Shown: piece after piece, positions 1-11,000 of the stretch
How positions within the stretch are numbered: the stretch's first letter is position 1
Layout: every line of letters begins with the position of its first letter
NCBI GenBank assembly: GCA_905221605.1
Contig: CAJNDS010002535.1
Location: 964,001-1,028,000 of the forward strand
Source: Symbiodinium natans
Taxonomy: Eukaryota; Sar; Dinophyceae; Suessiales; Symbiodiniaceae
DNA: 64,000 nucleotides
Direction: 5' to 3'
Notes under the pieces: generated by a model
What the model was told of the DNA's origin: nothing
Databases searched by the model: none
What the model saw: the letters and a program-made list of their open reading frames with translations, nothing else
Translations under genes and position numbers: made by a program

Positions 1-111
1 TTCTGGGACGCCCAGCCTTGTGTACGCCTCAATCTGTCGCATTGGAGGCTTTGTTATCCATCCTCAACGGCCCAGGCAGGGCTGCGTGGGCGCACACAAA
101 TAATTATCCCC

Positions 112-170
112 TAAAACCTACACCCTAAACCCTAAACCCTAAGCCCTCAAACCTAAACCCTAAATCCTCC
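112..170. repeat. Interstitial telomere-like repeat (CCCTAAA)n
   Basis: Several perfect and degenerate CCCTAAA units run in a row. The reverse complement TTTAGGG is the plant/dinoflagellate-type telomere repeat. The tract is too short and decayed to be a chromosome end; similar tracts recur at about 1860, 2440, 2700 and 30213. Confidence 0.8.
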
Positions 171-896
171 AGCAACAGCCAGGTTCCCTTCCCGTGGAGC
201 CTGCAGAGCCGTGGTTCAGCTGCCAGACGAAGAACATCTGCACCCCGTCTGGCTGTGTCTCCTCAGACATATCGCAAGCATGATGCCAGCCTGCTTGCAC
301 CGAATGCCTCGATGGCCTTGGCCCAAGACAATGACCTGGCAAGGCTCCGGCCACAGTAGGTCCCTCAATGAAGATATGCGACGTGGAAACATGAACTCAT
401 CCAGGTCCAGCTGCGCGATCCAGAAGGATGACTTCTGCCTGCGGGTAAGAGGTGCTAGAGGAAGATGCTCGGAAGAACCAGATCACTATAGCATCCATGA
501 CCCGGCAAGTTCCCGCAGCCTGGCAATGCCTCGGACATATGCCGAGGACTCAGAGGATCTGTCCCAGCACATGATGCAAGTATGGTACAGCACATCCCGA
601 GCTTTCTTGTTCCAAGCCAGAGTGGCTAGTCACTGCGAACATCCGAAAGTCGCGTTCCTGCAGCCTATTTCCAGGCGCGAGCTCGTCAATTGGGACGCAG
701 CTGCCGCTGGCCGTCGGGCGGCAAGGCCATAGATCCTCCGCTCAAGGGGCGTCATCTGCCAGGCCCTAGAGCCACGATTTAAGCTTTGCAGGCTTCAGCT
801 TACTGTTAGTCGCGGATAGATGAAACAGGGAAAGCAAGCATTCTACGAATGATCCATTCGTTCCTTCCCTATTTCCCAACCGTAATTCAAGCCCAT
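171..896. other. No gene recognised
   Basis: Short open frames exist on both strands (for example 211-732 plus), but none shows a domain, repeat or composition that I can support as coding. Confidence 0.5.
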
Positions 897-1346
897 TCAA
901 ACTTGCGGGCTGGACACCACAATGCCCCGTGCAGTGTAGGGCTCCACCAACTGCCGAGTGGAAGTGAGATTCTTGGCATCATAGATGACGAAGTGGTCCA
1001 TCCCTGCGGCTGAATGAAAATCGATCCACTCAAGCCTAGGCTGGACATTTTGGTTCGAGCGATGCATGCGATTTGCGGACAGGTCATAGACCTTGAAGTA
1101 TTCACGCCACTCCACGTGACTGTGATGTACGTACATCGCGTGATCTTGACACTCCCTTTCTTCAACGGAACAAGTTCTGTCCGGAACGCTTGCTTGACAT
1201 GTTCTCTGAATTCTCTGAGAACATCGTTGCTGAGTCTTCGCAACCAGATACCTTTGAGTTGCCAGGAAACCGAACACTACCGCACCGAACCAAGTCTTGT
1301 AAAGATGCATCTGTATTGGAATCCACTCAAGCCCCGCCCAACACAA
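897..1346 (-). pseudogene. Possible glycosyltransferase family 92-like fragment
   Basis: The minus-strand frame contains WIDFHSAAGMDHFVIYDA followed by a segment ending in VEPYTARGIVV. This resembles the GT92 (DUF23) signature, in which a W-x-x-(Y/F)-H, G-(V/M)-(D/E)-H-F and (I/V)-Y-D run precedes an L-x-P-Y-x-x-x-G-(I/V)-V strand. Family members transfer sugars in the secretory pathway. Only about 45 residues match and the frame stops right after them, with no continuation recognised nearby, so this is either one exon of a larger gene or a decayed fragment. The N-terminal part of the open frame is not recognised. Confidence 0.4.
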
Positions 1347-2202
1347 TGCCTGCCATCGAAAAGAAATCCACAGACTTGGACTCCGCCATATTGGAATTCG
1401 AAGTCGACCCCAACATGGCAGTGAGAGGTGCTTCTACTTCAAGCCATCTCAAGCCCTCGGAATGATGCTTTGAATGCTTTGAGTAGCAGATACTCATCCT
1501 CAGAGGTCGCCAGATTCACCTGCGAGTGCATTGGCTTTCGGGAACCAAAAAAGTGAGGACATCGGAGTTTCTGCTTCTATGAAGTCTCTTCGCCTCGAGA
1601 ACGGCTGTGATGAAGTGGCTCCTGCCTTTATACTCGAAGGTGTGAAAACGGCGCTGCCTCTCGGGCCATGTCATGCTCCTGGATCGAGTAAGCTCGCTCG
1701 AGTTTAGAGTTTGGGTGGTGGAAGAACTTCTGTGCAAAAGCAGTCCGGAAGGCATCCATGACAGGCAGGAAGCGCATCTGGCGACCGGGAGTCTGGCAAG
1801 AACTCATATGCTCCCGCTCCTGCAACGAGGTCTGCCCTTTGTTGTTGAGGTCTACCCTGAAGCCCGAAACCCTAAACCTGAAGTCCCAAACCCTCAACCC
1901 GAAAGCCCACTACGCCACTCGAGCCTCCCGCTTCACAAATTCTGCTGTCAACTGGCTGTCCTTAGCTTTCAGGCACAGCTCTAGCTACGAACCATGGCTA
2001 TATATCCCCACGAATTTCTGCATGTCCCCCATGGCGTTTCACAGCATGACAATTTCTGGTCATCAGACGGAATCCAAGGTGCCCAAACACGACCTTAAGA
2101 AACCCAAAGCCTCTTCAAAGGGAGCCTCCCTTTCTTCCACAGGACTCTGAAGATGAATACTTCTCCAGTTCCGAGAAACTGCTGCCGTCACACCCCAAAG
2201 AT
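1347..2202. other. No gene recognised; telomere-like patch near 1860-1910
   Basis: Overlapping short frames on both strands have no recognisable domain. Between about 1860 and 1910 there are degenerate CCCTAAA/CCCGAAA units. Confidence 0.5.
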
Positions 2203-2294
2203 TCCAATACCCCTTGATTAAGGAAAACTCCTTAAAAATGTAAGAGGGTTCCGTATATTTGTTAAAGAGTTTTCCTCAATCAAGGGGTATTGGA
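2203..2294. repeat. 92-bp near-perfect inverted repeat (hairpin or MITE-like)
   Basis: The left arm 2203-2230 (TCCAATACCCCTTGATTAAG...) is the reverse complement of the right arm 2267-2294 at 27 of 28 positions, around a 36-bp centre. It could be a small non-autonomous DNA element or a hairpin. No convincing target-site duplication was seen. Confidence 0.75.
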
Positions 2295-2439
2295 GTCCCT
2301 GGACCTTGCTACGACTCTTGCAGCCGGGCTGCTTCAAGCCCATCTGCATGCAGCCTCGAGGCTCTGCGGTGGACGAACTCCTGGCTTTGTGAAATCAGCA
2401 GCTTCAACCTCCAATAGCAAAAAAACACGAAAATATGTA

Positions 2440-2482
2440 CTAAATCCTAAACCAAAAACCCTGAACCCTAAACCCTAACCCC
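2440..2482. repeat. Telomere-like repeat, CCCTAAA orientation
   Basis: Degenerate CCTAAA/CCCTAAA units run in the opposite orientation to the tract at 2700-2765. Confidence 0.75.
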
Positions 2483-2572
2483 CCTTCATAACGATTGAAC
2501 AGTGCGTGGCGAGCAGTCAAAGTAGCGGGAACGGCACACATGCACCCATGCGCTGCAAGAGCCGAAAGATTC

Positions 2573-2596
2573 TATACACACACACACACACACACT
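2573..2596. repeat. (CA)n microsatellite
   Basis: About eleven CA dinucleotides in a row. Confidence 0.9.
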
Positions 2597-2699
2597 CATC
2601 TGCGAAGTCGTGTTGCAGGAGGCGTTGCAAATCCTCCTGCGTTGCTTCAAATGCGGCCCCTAACTCCTCTCCACTCGCCATTCGGAGATGACACACAAA

Positions 2700-2765
2700 T
2701 GGGGTTTAGGGTTTGGGGTTTAGGGTTTAGGGTTAGGCTTAGGGTTAGGGTTTAGGGCTTAGGGT
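2700..2765. repeat. Telomere-like repeat, TTTAGGG orientation
   Basis: About nine TTTAGGG/TTAGGG variants in tandem. With the CCCTAAA tract at 2440-2482 it makes an inverted pair about 220 bp apart. Confidence 0.85.
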
Positions 2766-4924
2766 GCATGCTGAAGACCTGTTGACGCGGATGATGTAGC
2801 CTTCACAACTACAGATGCAGCACGTCAGGACATGTAGAAAATCCGAATAACGGCACCTCCTTCGTCACAGAAAGACCTTTAACTCATGACCAAACATATG
2901 AATAGCGTACCATTAAGCAGTTGTCGGTAGCAGCACAAGAAGCAAAACAGTATGCGTCGCACAAAGTACATCACCAATGAAAGGTTCTTTTTGCATACTG
3001 GAACCATACGAGCAATATTACGAACGTATAACGGCAAGAGTCATGACGAATATCATTGCTGAAAAGAAGCATCTATTCGTAGCGATGTTTAGGTGCAAGG
3101 CCCATATACTACTCAAATGTGCGCATCTGGCTTTGGCATCGTACACAGAAGCGAGCTCTGTTTGTACAGCACGATACTGCACGCAACGCCAACACACCTC
3201 CCTCCCGTCGGAAACAAGCGTGAGCATGAAGGAAGTACTTTCCAGGTGTCCAGTCCTCGCGGCTTCGTAGCGCATAATGGTTCAGCTCGATCTCAGTGGG
3301 GAACCACAATGACATCAGCAGGCAGCGCCTTTCCAGGGCATGATCTTTCCCGGGTACCCGTTCTGATCTTTCCAGACCCCGACATAAGGAGATTCCGACA
3401 ATCCGGAGGTATGAATATGGAGGAATCCCCAGAATAAGGACTCTCGTATTTGGGGACTTTTTGGGGGGCCGCCCCATTTTAAACACGCACCCAATTTCAA
3501 CAAAGGAACAGGGACTCTTGAGCCAAGCAGTCGCCCAGGCAGCGAATCGGGAAAGAGAACCCAAGCGCGAATAGCACGAAGGGCGCCAGGCTGGCCCCGG
3601 CAAGAAGGGCGACCCGACCTCAACTTTCTTGGAAGGCTTCATGCACTACTCTACTCTTACTGGCTCGTGCCGCAAAGTCCTGTACAGCCTTAAGACTTGT
3701 CTGACTCTATAGCCCAAATGGATCCGAATGGCGGGGGTCAGCCTTGGTCCTATCATGTCACACCCAGCCTCAGCGCGACCTCAGAAAGGGGCTGTTGCGC
3801 GAGACAACAGTCTCCAATGCTGCTCGGAAATGTTTCACAACATCTCTCCTTGTGCGATTTTTTCGTGACAATGGCTTGCTCATGTGTTATCCATTTACTG
3901 CTAGTTGTGCGTTGCAATCTTAAGAGGTGTCCGCCAGCAGGCGAACTCTGCATCTCAGTCTCGAAAAGCCTACTCGAAACCATGTTTCCTCTCCTGTCCC
4001 TCAATCTCTCTTACATGTCTCCCCTTGTGTCCGTATATGATCCTCCTTTCTTCGTGTATCCGTGTATCCTCTGCACTGATCACAAGTCCCTTCCCTCTGC
4101 TCTGCTCTGCTCCAGCTAAATCCGACTCCTGGTTTCTGGGTGCAGAAGATTTCTTTCCATCAACGCAAAAGGCGTGGGGATGCCACTCCTCACCCCCAAA
4201 AAGCAGTGGCAATCTGGCCCAAACGAGCACAGCATCTCTTTGCATCAAACATATGCCACGATGCTCATTCTTGAGCCCCTCACGGAAGCCACGATTGGTT
4301 GCAAGTGATGAAGCATCTCCCAGTCTCATCAGCATGGGCAGGCGGTGTGGCTCCATGGCAACCAGAATGGAAACCTTGCCTGCGTTGTTATGTTCGAATG
4401 CTGTCCTGGCCATTTCACTTTTCAAAATACGGCGGTTTCCCAAAACTAGGGGTAGCTATTCTTCTTGGGCTCCTATGAGAGGGATTATACTGTTTGGGGG
4501 TACATACGGGGTAGCACTATCGTAAAACATGCTCATGCTCAGTGCCCTGCTTACAACCCAAGGACTACCGGGCTTCTGCAAATATTTGCCCCCGCTACGA
4601 TTGGTCTGCGATCCTGGTGCCCTTCACTATTTTTGTGAGCGGTGTGGCAACGTTCGTTCTGTGCGTCCATGAGTCCGATCCGAAAGACCTTTGGGATTCC
4701 CAAGGGGAGCATGGCATCCGACACTGCTGAGAAGGCTGAGTTTAAGCTGACAGACACTCTCAACAAGCATCTGCGCTCCTGAACTTCGGCCAGTTGAGCA
4801 AGTATGTGGTCAGAGCGATTCATCCTTTGAAATCCAACCACCTCGACCCAGGCCTTAGCCGAGAGTACATGGTATCTGAATCCGTTTATCTCTTGCCGAC
4901 TGGAAGCGGGCCTATTTCAAAATC
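2766..4924. other. No gene recognised
   Basis: Open frames of 100-206 codons occur on both strands (for example 3109-3642 minus, 3905-4525 plus), but they overlap one another and carry no motif I can name. This may be decayed repeat or intergenic DNA. Confidence 0.5.
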
Positions 4925-5338
4925 CTAAGCAAGATTCAGGGGCCAGAGAAGGGAATCTAGCTTTCGGGTGGATTTCGGGAAGCCTTTAATGAACAACTTG
5001 TTCCGAAGGGGCAGAGGCGCGCCTTTGCGGCGAATTTCTCTAGCACGACTGAAAGTACCACACGGCGGTGCCCAGTGTACCCAAACGATGTTTGGCTGAT
5101 CTAAAATGCCTCTGAGAATGGTCGCTCCCATTGCGGTGGTAAGGTCCACTTGGACCACCTTGACCCCCTGGGCTTTGACCGCGTGATCAAGGGCAACAAC
5201 CTGAAAGCCAGCGTCCGCTGCCGCTTTACTAAGGCGAGCGAAGCCGCAGAAGACTTCCACAACGATACCACTGGCAGACAATGGCAGTGCTAAGGGCGTG
5301 GGTGACTGGCTCGGATCGGCATCCTGAGATGAAGTCAC
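4925..5338 (-). pseudogene. Cytosine-methyltransferase-like domain, truncated (minus-strand YR element)
   Basis: The frame reads VVEVFCGFARLSKAA, then a pattern like FQVVALD, then VHWAPPCGTFSRAR. This order (FxG loop, acidic strand end, Pro-Cys loop followed by Ser) is that of motifs I, II and IV of C5-cytosine methyltransferases, and here the candidate nucleophile Cys is kept. The domain ends shortly after the Cys motif, so the C-terminal half is missing. It lies directly downstream, on the minus strand, of the zinc-knuckle protein at 5413-6587, as in the plus-strand element near 58 kb, but with no oxygenase domain between. Enzyme class is inferred from motifs only. Confidence 0.55.
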
Positions 5339-5412
5339 TGAGGATAGGGGCGGCTGTGAAGACCAACTTGGAGAAGGCGCAGTTGCCGACGATTTCGGCC
5401 TTTCGCTCGATA

Positions 5413-6587
5413 CTATCGACGTGCCCTTGGGCTCTTCTTGTGGGTGGCGTTGGGGCAGTTCGCCGCTCCATGGTCAGGAGACCCGCACACCATGCAAACG
5501 TGGGAGCCGCGCGCATTCCGGCGGACTCCCGGATGTGGGGAGGGAACATCCTTCCTCCAAGTTCCACATAACAGCGGCGCTTGCCAGCTCCTTGGGCATT
5601 GGCGGGGGTTTGGAGGCGGGCGGCCCTGGCGCGCGTGCCGCGGCCCGCACCGCGACCACGCGCATCTCCTCGGCCGCGAGCGGACCTCGAACGGTCCTTG
5701 CGGGTTTCCCAACCCCTTTCACTTCGTTCCTGGCCCCCTTTCCTTTTCCTTTGTCTTTGTTAGGGGACCAACCAGGGGCAGGAAGGAGGGTGACCATGTG
5801 GTCCGTATGCTTTTCTTTGGACCAACTTGTCCAGAGGGCGGGCGCCGTCGGCCTGCGCGAAAGAATGGTCACAACTCTTTGTCTGCTCTGACAATATGCC
5901 ACACTGGCTTCATGAATCCCTGGCGGGGCGGGCCTACTGACCACGTTGAAGAAGTGCCGCGCGAGCTTTTCGTGGACCTGCCAATCCAAAAGCCGACGCG
6001 GTCCAGGGCCAAGCCTCTGCGAGAAAAGGCTGGAGGAACTTTCTTGCTTACGTAGCGACAACTCGCCGCCTTCAATGCTCAGGAACTCCTTACTCCTCTT
6101 CGTGGAGGCAATTTCTGCGTCACGACTCGTGCACGCACTCGGTGGGAAAAAGCGTACTACGCCATCTCTCATCATCATGGCAGCTTTATCGACCAAAGCA
6201 TTGCTCGGGTCAAGCTCGCCTTCAATGAGCACGCCTAGCAGGCGCTTAACTTGCGCTGCGCGTTTGTCCTCTCGCTCTCCGAGAGGCATGGGGCGTGACA
6301 CTGTCAAATCTGGGTCGCTTCTTGCTTTCATGTCCTGCAGGCTGAATGTCAGGCCCTCGAAGGACAGGCGTCTGACCGCTGCTTCAACTCTCAAGGAAGG
6401 AGACGTGCCAAAGACCTTCTCAACCACTTCGGTTAAACGCATCACTGATGTGGTCTGGCTGGTCCGCCACTGCGAACGCAAGGGTCCTAAACGTGTCCAG
6501 ACCCTGAGCGATCAACTTGTCGACATTGTCTTGAGAAAGAACCTCCTTGGCCCTTTTTAAAAACTCCGCTTTGCTGTCAACCAAGAA
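5413..6587 (-). pseudogene. Gag-like protein with CCHC zinc knuckle (minus-strand YR element), frameshifted
   Basis: Reading leftwards from 6587, the product runs through GLDTFRTLAFAVADQPD, then LLGVLIEGELDPSNALVDKA, and ends with a zinc knuckle CMVCGSPDHGAANC (C-x2-C-x4-H-x4-C). All three blocks have counterparts in the same order in the plus-strand element at 55815-57016 (GVTTFRQLLLATQK, LSGVLIEGELQPSYALIDA, CAHCHRPGHSFVVC). At least two frame changes (about 6435-6480 and about 5480-5700) show decay. The first codons (Met-Ala-Phe-Leu) are found beyond the inserted copia 1 element at 16029-16039, so the insertion lies just after the start codon. Role inferred: nucleocapsid/RNA-binding structural protein of the retroelement. 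Confidence 0.65.
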
Positions 6588-6983
6588 TGTGAAAGTTCCT
6601 GTCTAAGGACATGTTAACTTTGTTGTCCTGCATGCTGGCTCAGAGTTGTGTGTGTAGTTGTAGGAACTCCGTAGTTGTGCCTTGGAGGCTCGACGGGAGT
6701 GCTGCTTTAAGTGGGAAAGCCTTTTGAATTGCTTGAGTTGTAGGGATGTGTGTCTGGAAGCTGTAGAAGTGACTGTGCACGTTTTGCTTGCTTTAGGTGT
6801 AGTTGGGTAGGTCCCGAGAACTCCCACTGACGTTTGAGTTTGTTTTGTGGCTGTGGAGAACACGTGGCAGAGCAGAGTTTTCACCTGTGTGTAAAGAGTT
6901 TCACTGACGAAGCCTCCGGCTTATGACTTTGGCTCAAGTCGTGAGAAAAAGAGGGTTCAGCGCGCTGCTGCTGTGTTTTCACA
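6588..6983 (+). repeat. Copia 1 5' LTR
   Basis: Begins TGTGAAAG, ends TTTTCACA and matches 15633-16028 throughout. It contains TTTGGCTCAAG (6928-6938), the 3' half of the dinoflagellate spliced leader, 45 bp before its end. Confidence 0.95.
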
Positions 6984-7010
6984 TGGTAGCGGAGCGTGTG
7001 TAGCACGCTC
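6984..7010 (+). promoter_or_regulatory. Copia 1 primer binding site and overlapping hairpin
   Basis: TGGTAGCGGAGC (6984-6995) directly follows the 5' LTR and is shared by all three copia elements, as expected for a tRNA-complementary (tRNA 3' end ...CTACCA) minus-strand primer site. GAGCGTG (6992-6998) pairs perfectly with CACGCTC (7004-7010) around a 5-nt loop, so a hairpin overlaps the 3' end of the primer site. Confidence 0.75.
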
Positions 7011-7026
7011 GTAGAAACTAGAAGCC

Positions 7027-8058
7027 ATGGCTGACCCCGGGCTGTCGACCCCTGTGCCTGAAGACGAAGACGACGAAGCTTTGTTTGGCCCCGGTGGTGC
7101 CCAGGACGGGCACCAACCGCCAACACAATCCCCTGGAGCTTCTGCTTCAGCGGGAGGACCCGCCACGGTCGTCGGACTTGACCCTCAACTCCAGCAGATG
7201 ATGGTCCAGATGATGCAGAGTCAGCAAATGATGATGCAGAATCAGCAACAGACACTTCAAGTTCTGGTGGCAAAGATGGAGGCCGACGAGAGAAGGAGAC
7301 GTGAGCAGGAAGCATTGTCGGCAGCTGTGAGCAACCCATTTGGGGGTGCTTCAAGTGCAGCAGCTGCTGGAAGTCCCACGGCAAAGGCTTCTGCTCCTCC
7401 ACCGGCACCATCACAGAACCTGCATGTTGGAAGTAACCGTGCAGAGAAGTATCTGCCAGCATTGCCGCTCATCGATAATGTGTCGATGGGAAAAGGGCGT
7501 GTGAGAGAGCTGGAGGAGTACCATCGGTGGTGCGAGGTGCTTGCTTCCTGGCTGGCGTTGATAGACGACAACTATGTCAATGAGTTGCGCCAGGCAATGA
7601 CGCATGACCGTGAGATCAAGCAGTCTGACATGGCAGTTCCGGTAGCCTCGCGTTCGGCAAGGTTGTTTTACTACCTGCAACAAAGTCTGCAGAAGTTCGA
7701 ACGTGGGATGGAACTGGTGAGAAGCACGTCGATGCGTCAAGGACAAGCTGCTTGTGGTTATGAGGTGATGCGTCAAATGCACCAGACCTTCAGCATTGTC
7801 TCTCGCATGGAGGCCATTGCTGTGAGAGATGAAGCCCTTCGCCTAACTTCGAAGGCGAGTTCGTACAAGCGACCGCTTGACTGCGTCCGCTTCCTTGAGG
7901 ACGAGCTTGGGAAGGTAGACCAGAAGCTGCATCGGTTCCCTGAACTGAGGCTTGGAGCATCTGATCGTTCAACCCTTCTTCTTCAATCTGTCAGCCCAGA
8001 GTGTAGGCATTACGTTGTCCTGCATGGGAAAGTCTGGGAGCTGGGAGGAACTGGTTGA
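7027..8058 (+). CDS. gag: Copia 1 Gag (N-terminal part, ends at a +1 shift)
   Basis: The ATG at 7027 opens a 343-codon frame. It has an acidic Pro/Gly-rich start, a Gln/Met-rich stretch (residues about 57-85), a Lys/Arg/Glu-rich segment and then a helical capsid-like domain (about residues 135-335) alignable with copia 2 and copia 3 Gag (shared pattern of a tryptophan-rich Y-x-x-W-x-x-x-L-x-x-W-L block). The frame runs out of register at VLHGK near 8020, where the downstream pol frame continues the same alignment (GKSGSWEELVESIRFYEEQT). A +1 shift at about GGGAAAGTC would fuse the two. This is either programmed frameshifting or a one-base mutation. Product: structural protein of the particle. 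Confidence 0.85.
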   Translation: MADPGLSTPVPEDEDDEALFGPGGAQDGHQPPTQSPGASASAGGPATVVGLDPQLQQMMVQMMQSQQMMMQNQQQTLQVLVAKMEADERRRREQEALSAAVSNPFGGASSAAAAGSPTAKASAPPPAPSQNLHVGSNRAEKYLPALPLIDNVSMGKGRVRELEEYHRWCEVLASWLALIDDNYVNELRQAMTHDREIKQSDMAVPVASRSARLFYYLQQSLQKFERGMELVRSTSMRQGQAACGYEVMRQMHQTFSIVSRMEAIAVRDEALRLTSKASSYKRPLDCVRFLEDELGKVDQKLHRFPELRLGASDRSTLLLQSVSPECRHYVVLHGKVWELGGTG

Positions 8059-11000
8059 AAGCATCCGGTTCTACGAGGAGCAAACCCGATTGTGTGATGC
8101 TGGTTCGCTGAATGCAGTTGGGGAGCGCGGCCTCTGCTGGAACTGTGGCAAATCAGGCCATATGAGTTGGCAGTGCCCCGACAAGAGCTCTGGCAAAGGG
8201 AAGAAGAGGGATGAACCGAAAGGTGGAAAGCCTTCTGGTTCCAAGAATCGAGAGAAGAGCCCTAAAGGGAAGGGCAAAGGCAAAGGGAAGACAGACAAAG
8301 GAAAGGGTGGAAAGCCCAAGGGGAAGCCCAAGAACAAAGGAAAGCCCAAGGGCCGAGCTGTGGAAGACGAGCAGTCTGATCAGGTGATGGCAATGCGGTC
8401 TCATCATCTGAGTGGCTTGGGTCCGGGGACAAGAACTAATGAGCCCAATGAAGCTGAGCCCCCTCGTCTCACCATGACGAACGGAGAGATCGAGAGACTG
8501 AACCAGTCCTCCTCTAGGAATAGCTCTTTCGCATGGCTCATTGATAGTGGAGCCACCTGCCACGTGTTGTCAGAGAGTGCGTTGGGTTTTTACGAAGTCG
8601 TCAAGGAGCATTCGGGACCTCTTCCTGTGCTCATGAGTGCTAGCGATACGCCCATGGAATGTGTCAAGTTGGTTGACATTCGGGTGAAGTTTGGGAAGTT
8701 GGGGCCCGTAGTGCTTCAACAGGTCTTGGTTTGCAAGATTGGTTTCAACGTAGTCAGTTCTTGGCAAGCATCCCTTTCGGGATGGAGTACCTGGCTCACC
8801 TCAGAGCCTGGAGCAAGCTGCTTGGTGAAGCAGACGGAACGAGGTTCCTCGATGTGGGTGCCTTTGGTTCGTGAAGCCAGGAGCTGGTGGGCGTTGGCTA
8901 AGGAGATTGGCCCTACCAAGGCAAAGCCGAAAGGAAGAAGAAGCAAAGGGGACTCACCCAAGCCGGGGTGGAGCCCGAACGACGACGCGATGGAAGTGGA
9001 TAAGGTGCAGAAGAAGGCACCGCCCAACGTAGGAAGAGCATTGGAGGTGACGCCTTTTAAGTTTTTGTTGCGAGCATTTTCAGTGAAGCAACATGTGGGG
9101 GAACATGAGCTGCATGAGCATGTTTTTCAGGAGCGTTTGAGTGGATGTGAGCATGCTGCAGTTGCGAAAGTAGGAGTAGACCTGGAAACCCCACCCTCTG
9201 CATGTTGTGCTGAAGCTTTATGTTCCGCCGCAGCTGTTGTGCTTAAGTCTGCAAGCAACACGTCTTTGGAGAAGCAAACCAGTAGGGACACACGCTGTGG
9301 AGACAAGGGTTTTGAGTGCGTAGGGGTAGGGCCTGTGCCGCTCCAGCCTCAGAGTGTTTGCATTAGGAGTAGGAGTGCCTTGCGTGTAGGACGTAGGAGT
9401 GACTTGCACCCCAGCGCTTGTGTGCCTGAGTGTTTGTTGGGACAGAGGGAAGAGAGGAAGTGTGCCTTTCGGATTTTGCGTTGGCCAGGAGTGTTTCTGA
9501 AAGCATTGCTGGTGTTGTGTGCTCTAGGAGTGTTTTGCTCAAAGCCTGGAGCCTTTGTAAGGGACCTTGGAAAGGATGGAGCTTCCGGAAGCCTCGCCTC
9601 CGCTCTGTCTTGTGAACTCCCAAAGTGGGAGTGTGGCCCAGGTGGAAGCCTTTTCGACGAGCATGATTGCTCGTCTTGCGCACCGTTTCGAGGAGGAAGG
9701 TCAGCTGTCTCTTTCGAGGCAGCTTCTCCAAAACATCGACCTTTTTACCTCGACCCCTGGCTCGGTCGAACGGCTGTTGGGGATTCCAGCCTGCCTTGGG
9801 GAGTTGGAGACACAGGAGTTGGTGATCAATACAAGCGGCATTGCGGTGAAGCAACCTATGCTCATTGCCGAGCTGCGAGCCATTGCTGCTCCGACGGTGG
9901 ACCAGTCGGTTTTGACGGACACCCTCGTCGAAGAGCACGACCGTCGTGCAGAGTATGCAAGGTATGGCTATGTTTTGACCACCATGGGGGTGGTAGTCGC
10001 CGATGTGACTGCTACCATCCGCCAACCGCACCTTCCATGCGAGCAAAGGGGGTACTGGCGCAACAATCAGGTTGGCATCCAGCTCACCTTGAAGAAATTC
10101 CTTCTGTACCTGGAGGCGATTCGAGAGTTGCGGTGCCATCCTGCTCAATACCAGTTGTTCGAGGCAGGGCTAGCAAGCATTCTGCCAAACGAGCTCAAGG
10201 TCGAGCGTGTGCCGGCTGCCGACTTGAGAGCGCTTTTGGCGGACGTGCTCGTCCAGAGCAACCGCCGGGTGACCTTGGCTGCTCAACCGCCAACTATAAT
10301 ACCGGATGTTGCACCATCCGCGTCGGGTGGCACGGCACCGCCTCTTCACAAAAGTGCCCCAGCTCCACCTCCTTCGGGGTGGGCTTTGCTCAACCAAGCG
10401 CGTGCAAAAGCCGAGGCAATGATTCGATTGCATGCCGACATGAAGAGAGCTGCAACAGCCGAGGTGGCTCCATCATCGTCTACGGGCCCCGCTTTTCCAC
10501 CAGGGCCTCCGGCTTTCTTGCCGTTCAGCCCTCCTTCCCCGCTTACGCCGTCCGTCTTTTCCTATGCTCCATCTTCGGCACCAGGCACGCCTATGGAAGC
10601 AGGCATGCCTCTAACTCCGCCTCCTCTACCTCCTCCATCTTGGGCACCAGGCACGCCTATGGAAGCAAGCCTGCCTATACCTCCGCCTCCTCTACCTCCT
10701 CCATCGACACCGCACCCAGATACATTGAGGGATCTTGCGGGCGAGGTTCCAATGGAGGTCGAGATGCCGATGACGCCCGTGGAGGCATTCGGTGCCCCTG
10801 GGACCCCTATGGACGTGAGTTCCGAGGTCCCAAGGGAGCCAATGGTCGGTGGGATTGGAAGTCCGGGGAGCGCTTCTCCTTTGACCCCGCCGGCAGAGAC
10901 GAGTATGGTGGTTCCAAATCCACCGATGGACAATTCGGATGTGGGAAACTCGGGGTCCGAGATGGATTGATATGCTTGGGTATGGGCCCTGAGGGCCTAA

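Noticed and set aside
3109-3642. Minus-strand 177-codon frame
   Set aside because: No domain, no repeat and no codon pattern that I could support; competing frames overlap it.
9363-10148. Minus-strand frame of 261 codons inside copia 1
   Set aside because: Antisense to two open plus frames; no motif; best explained by base composition.
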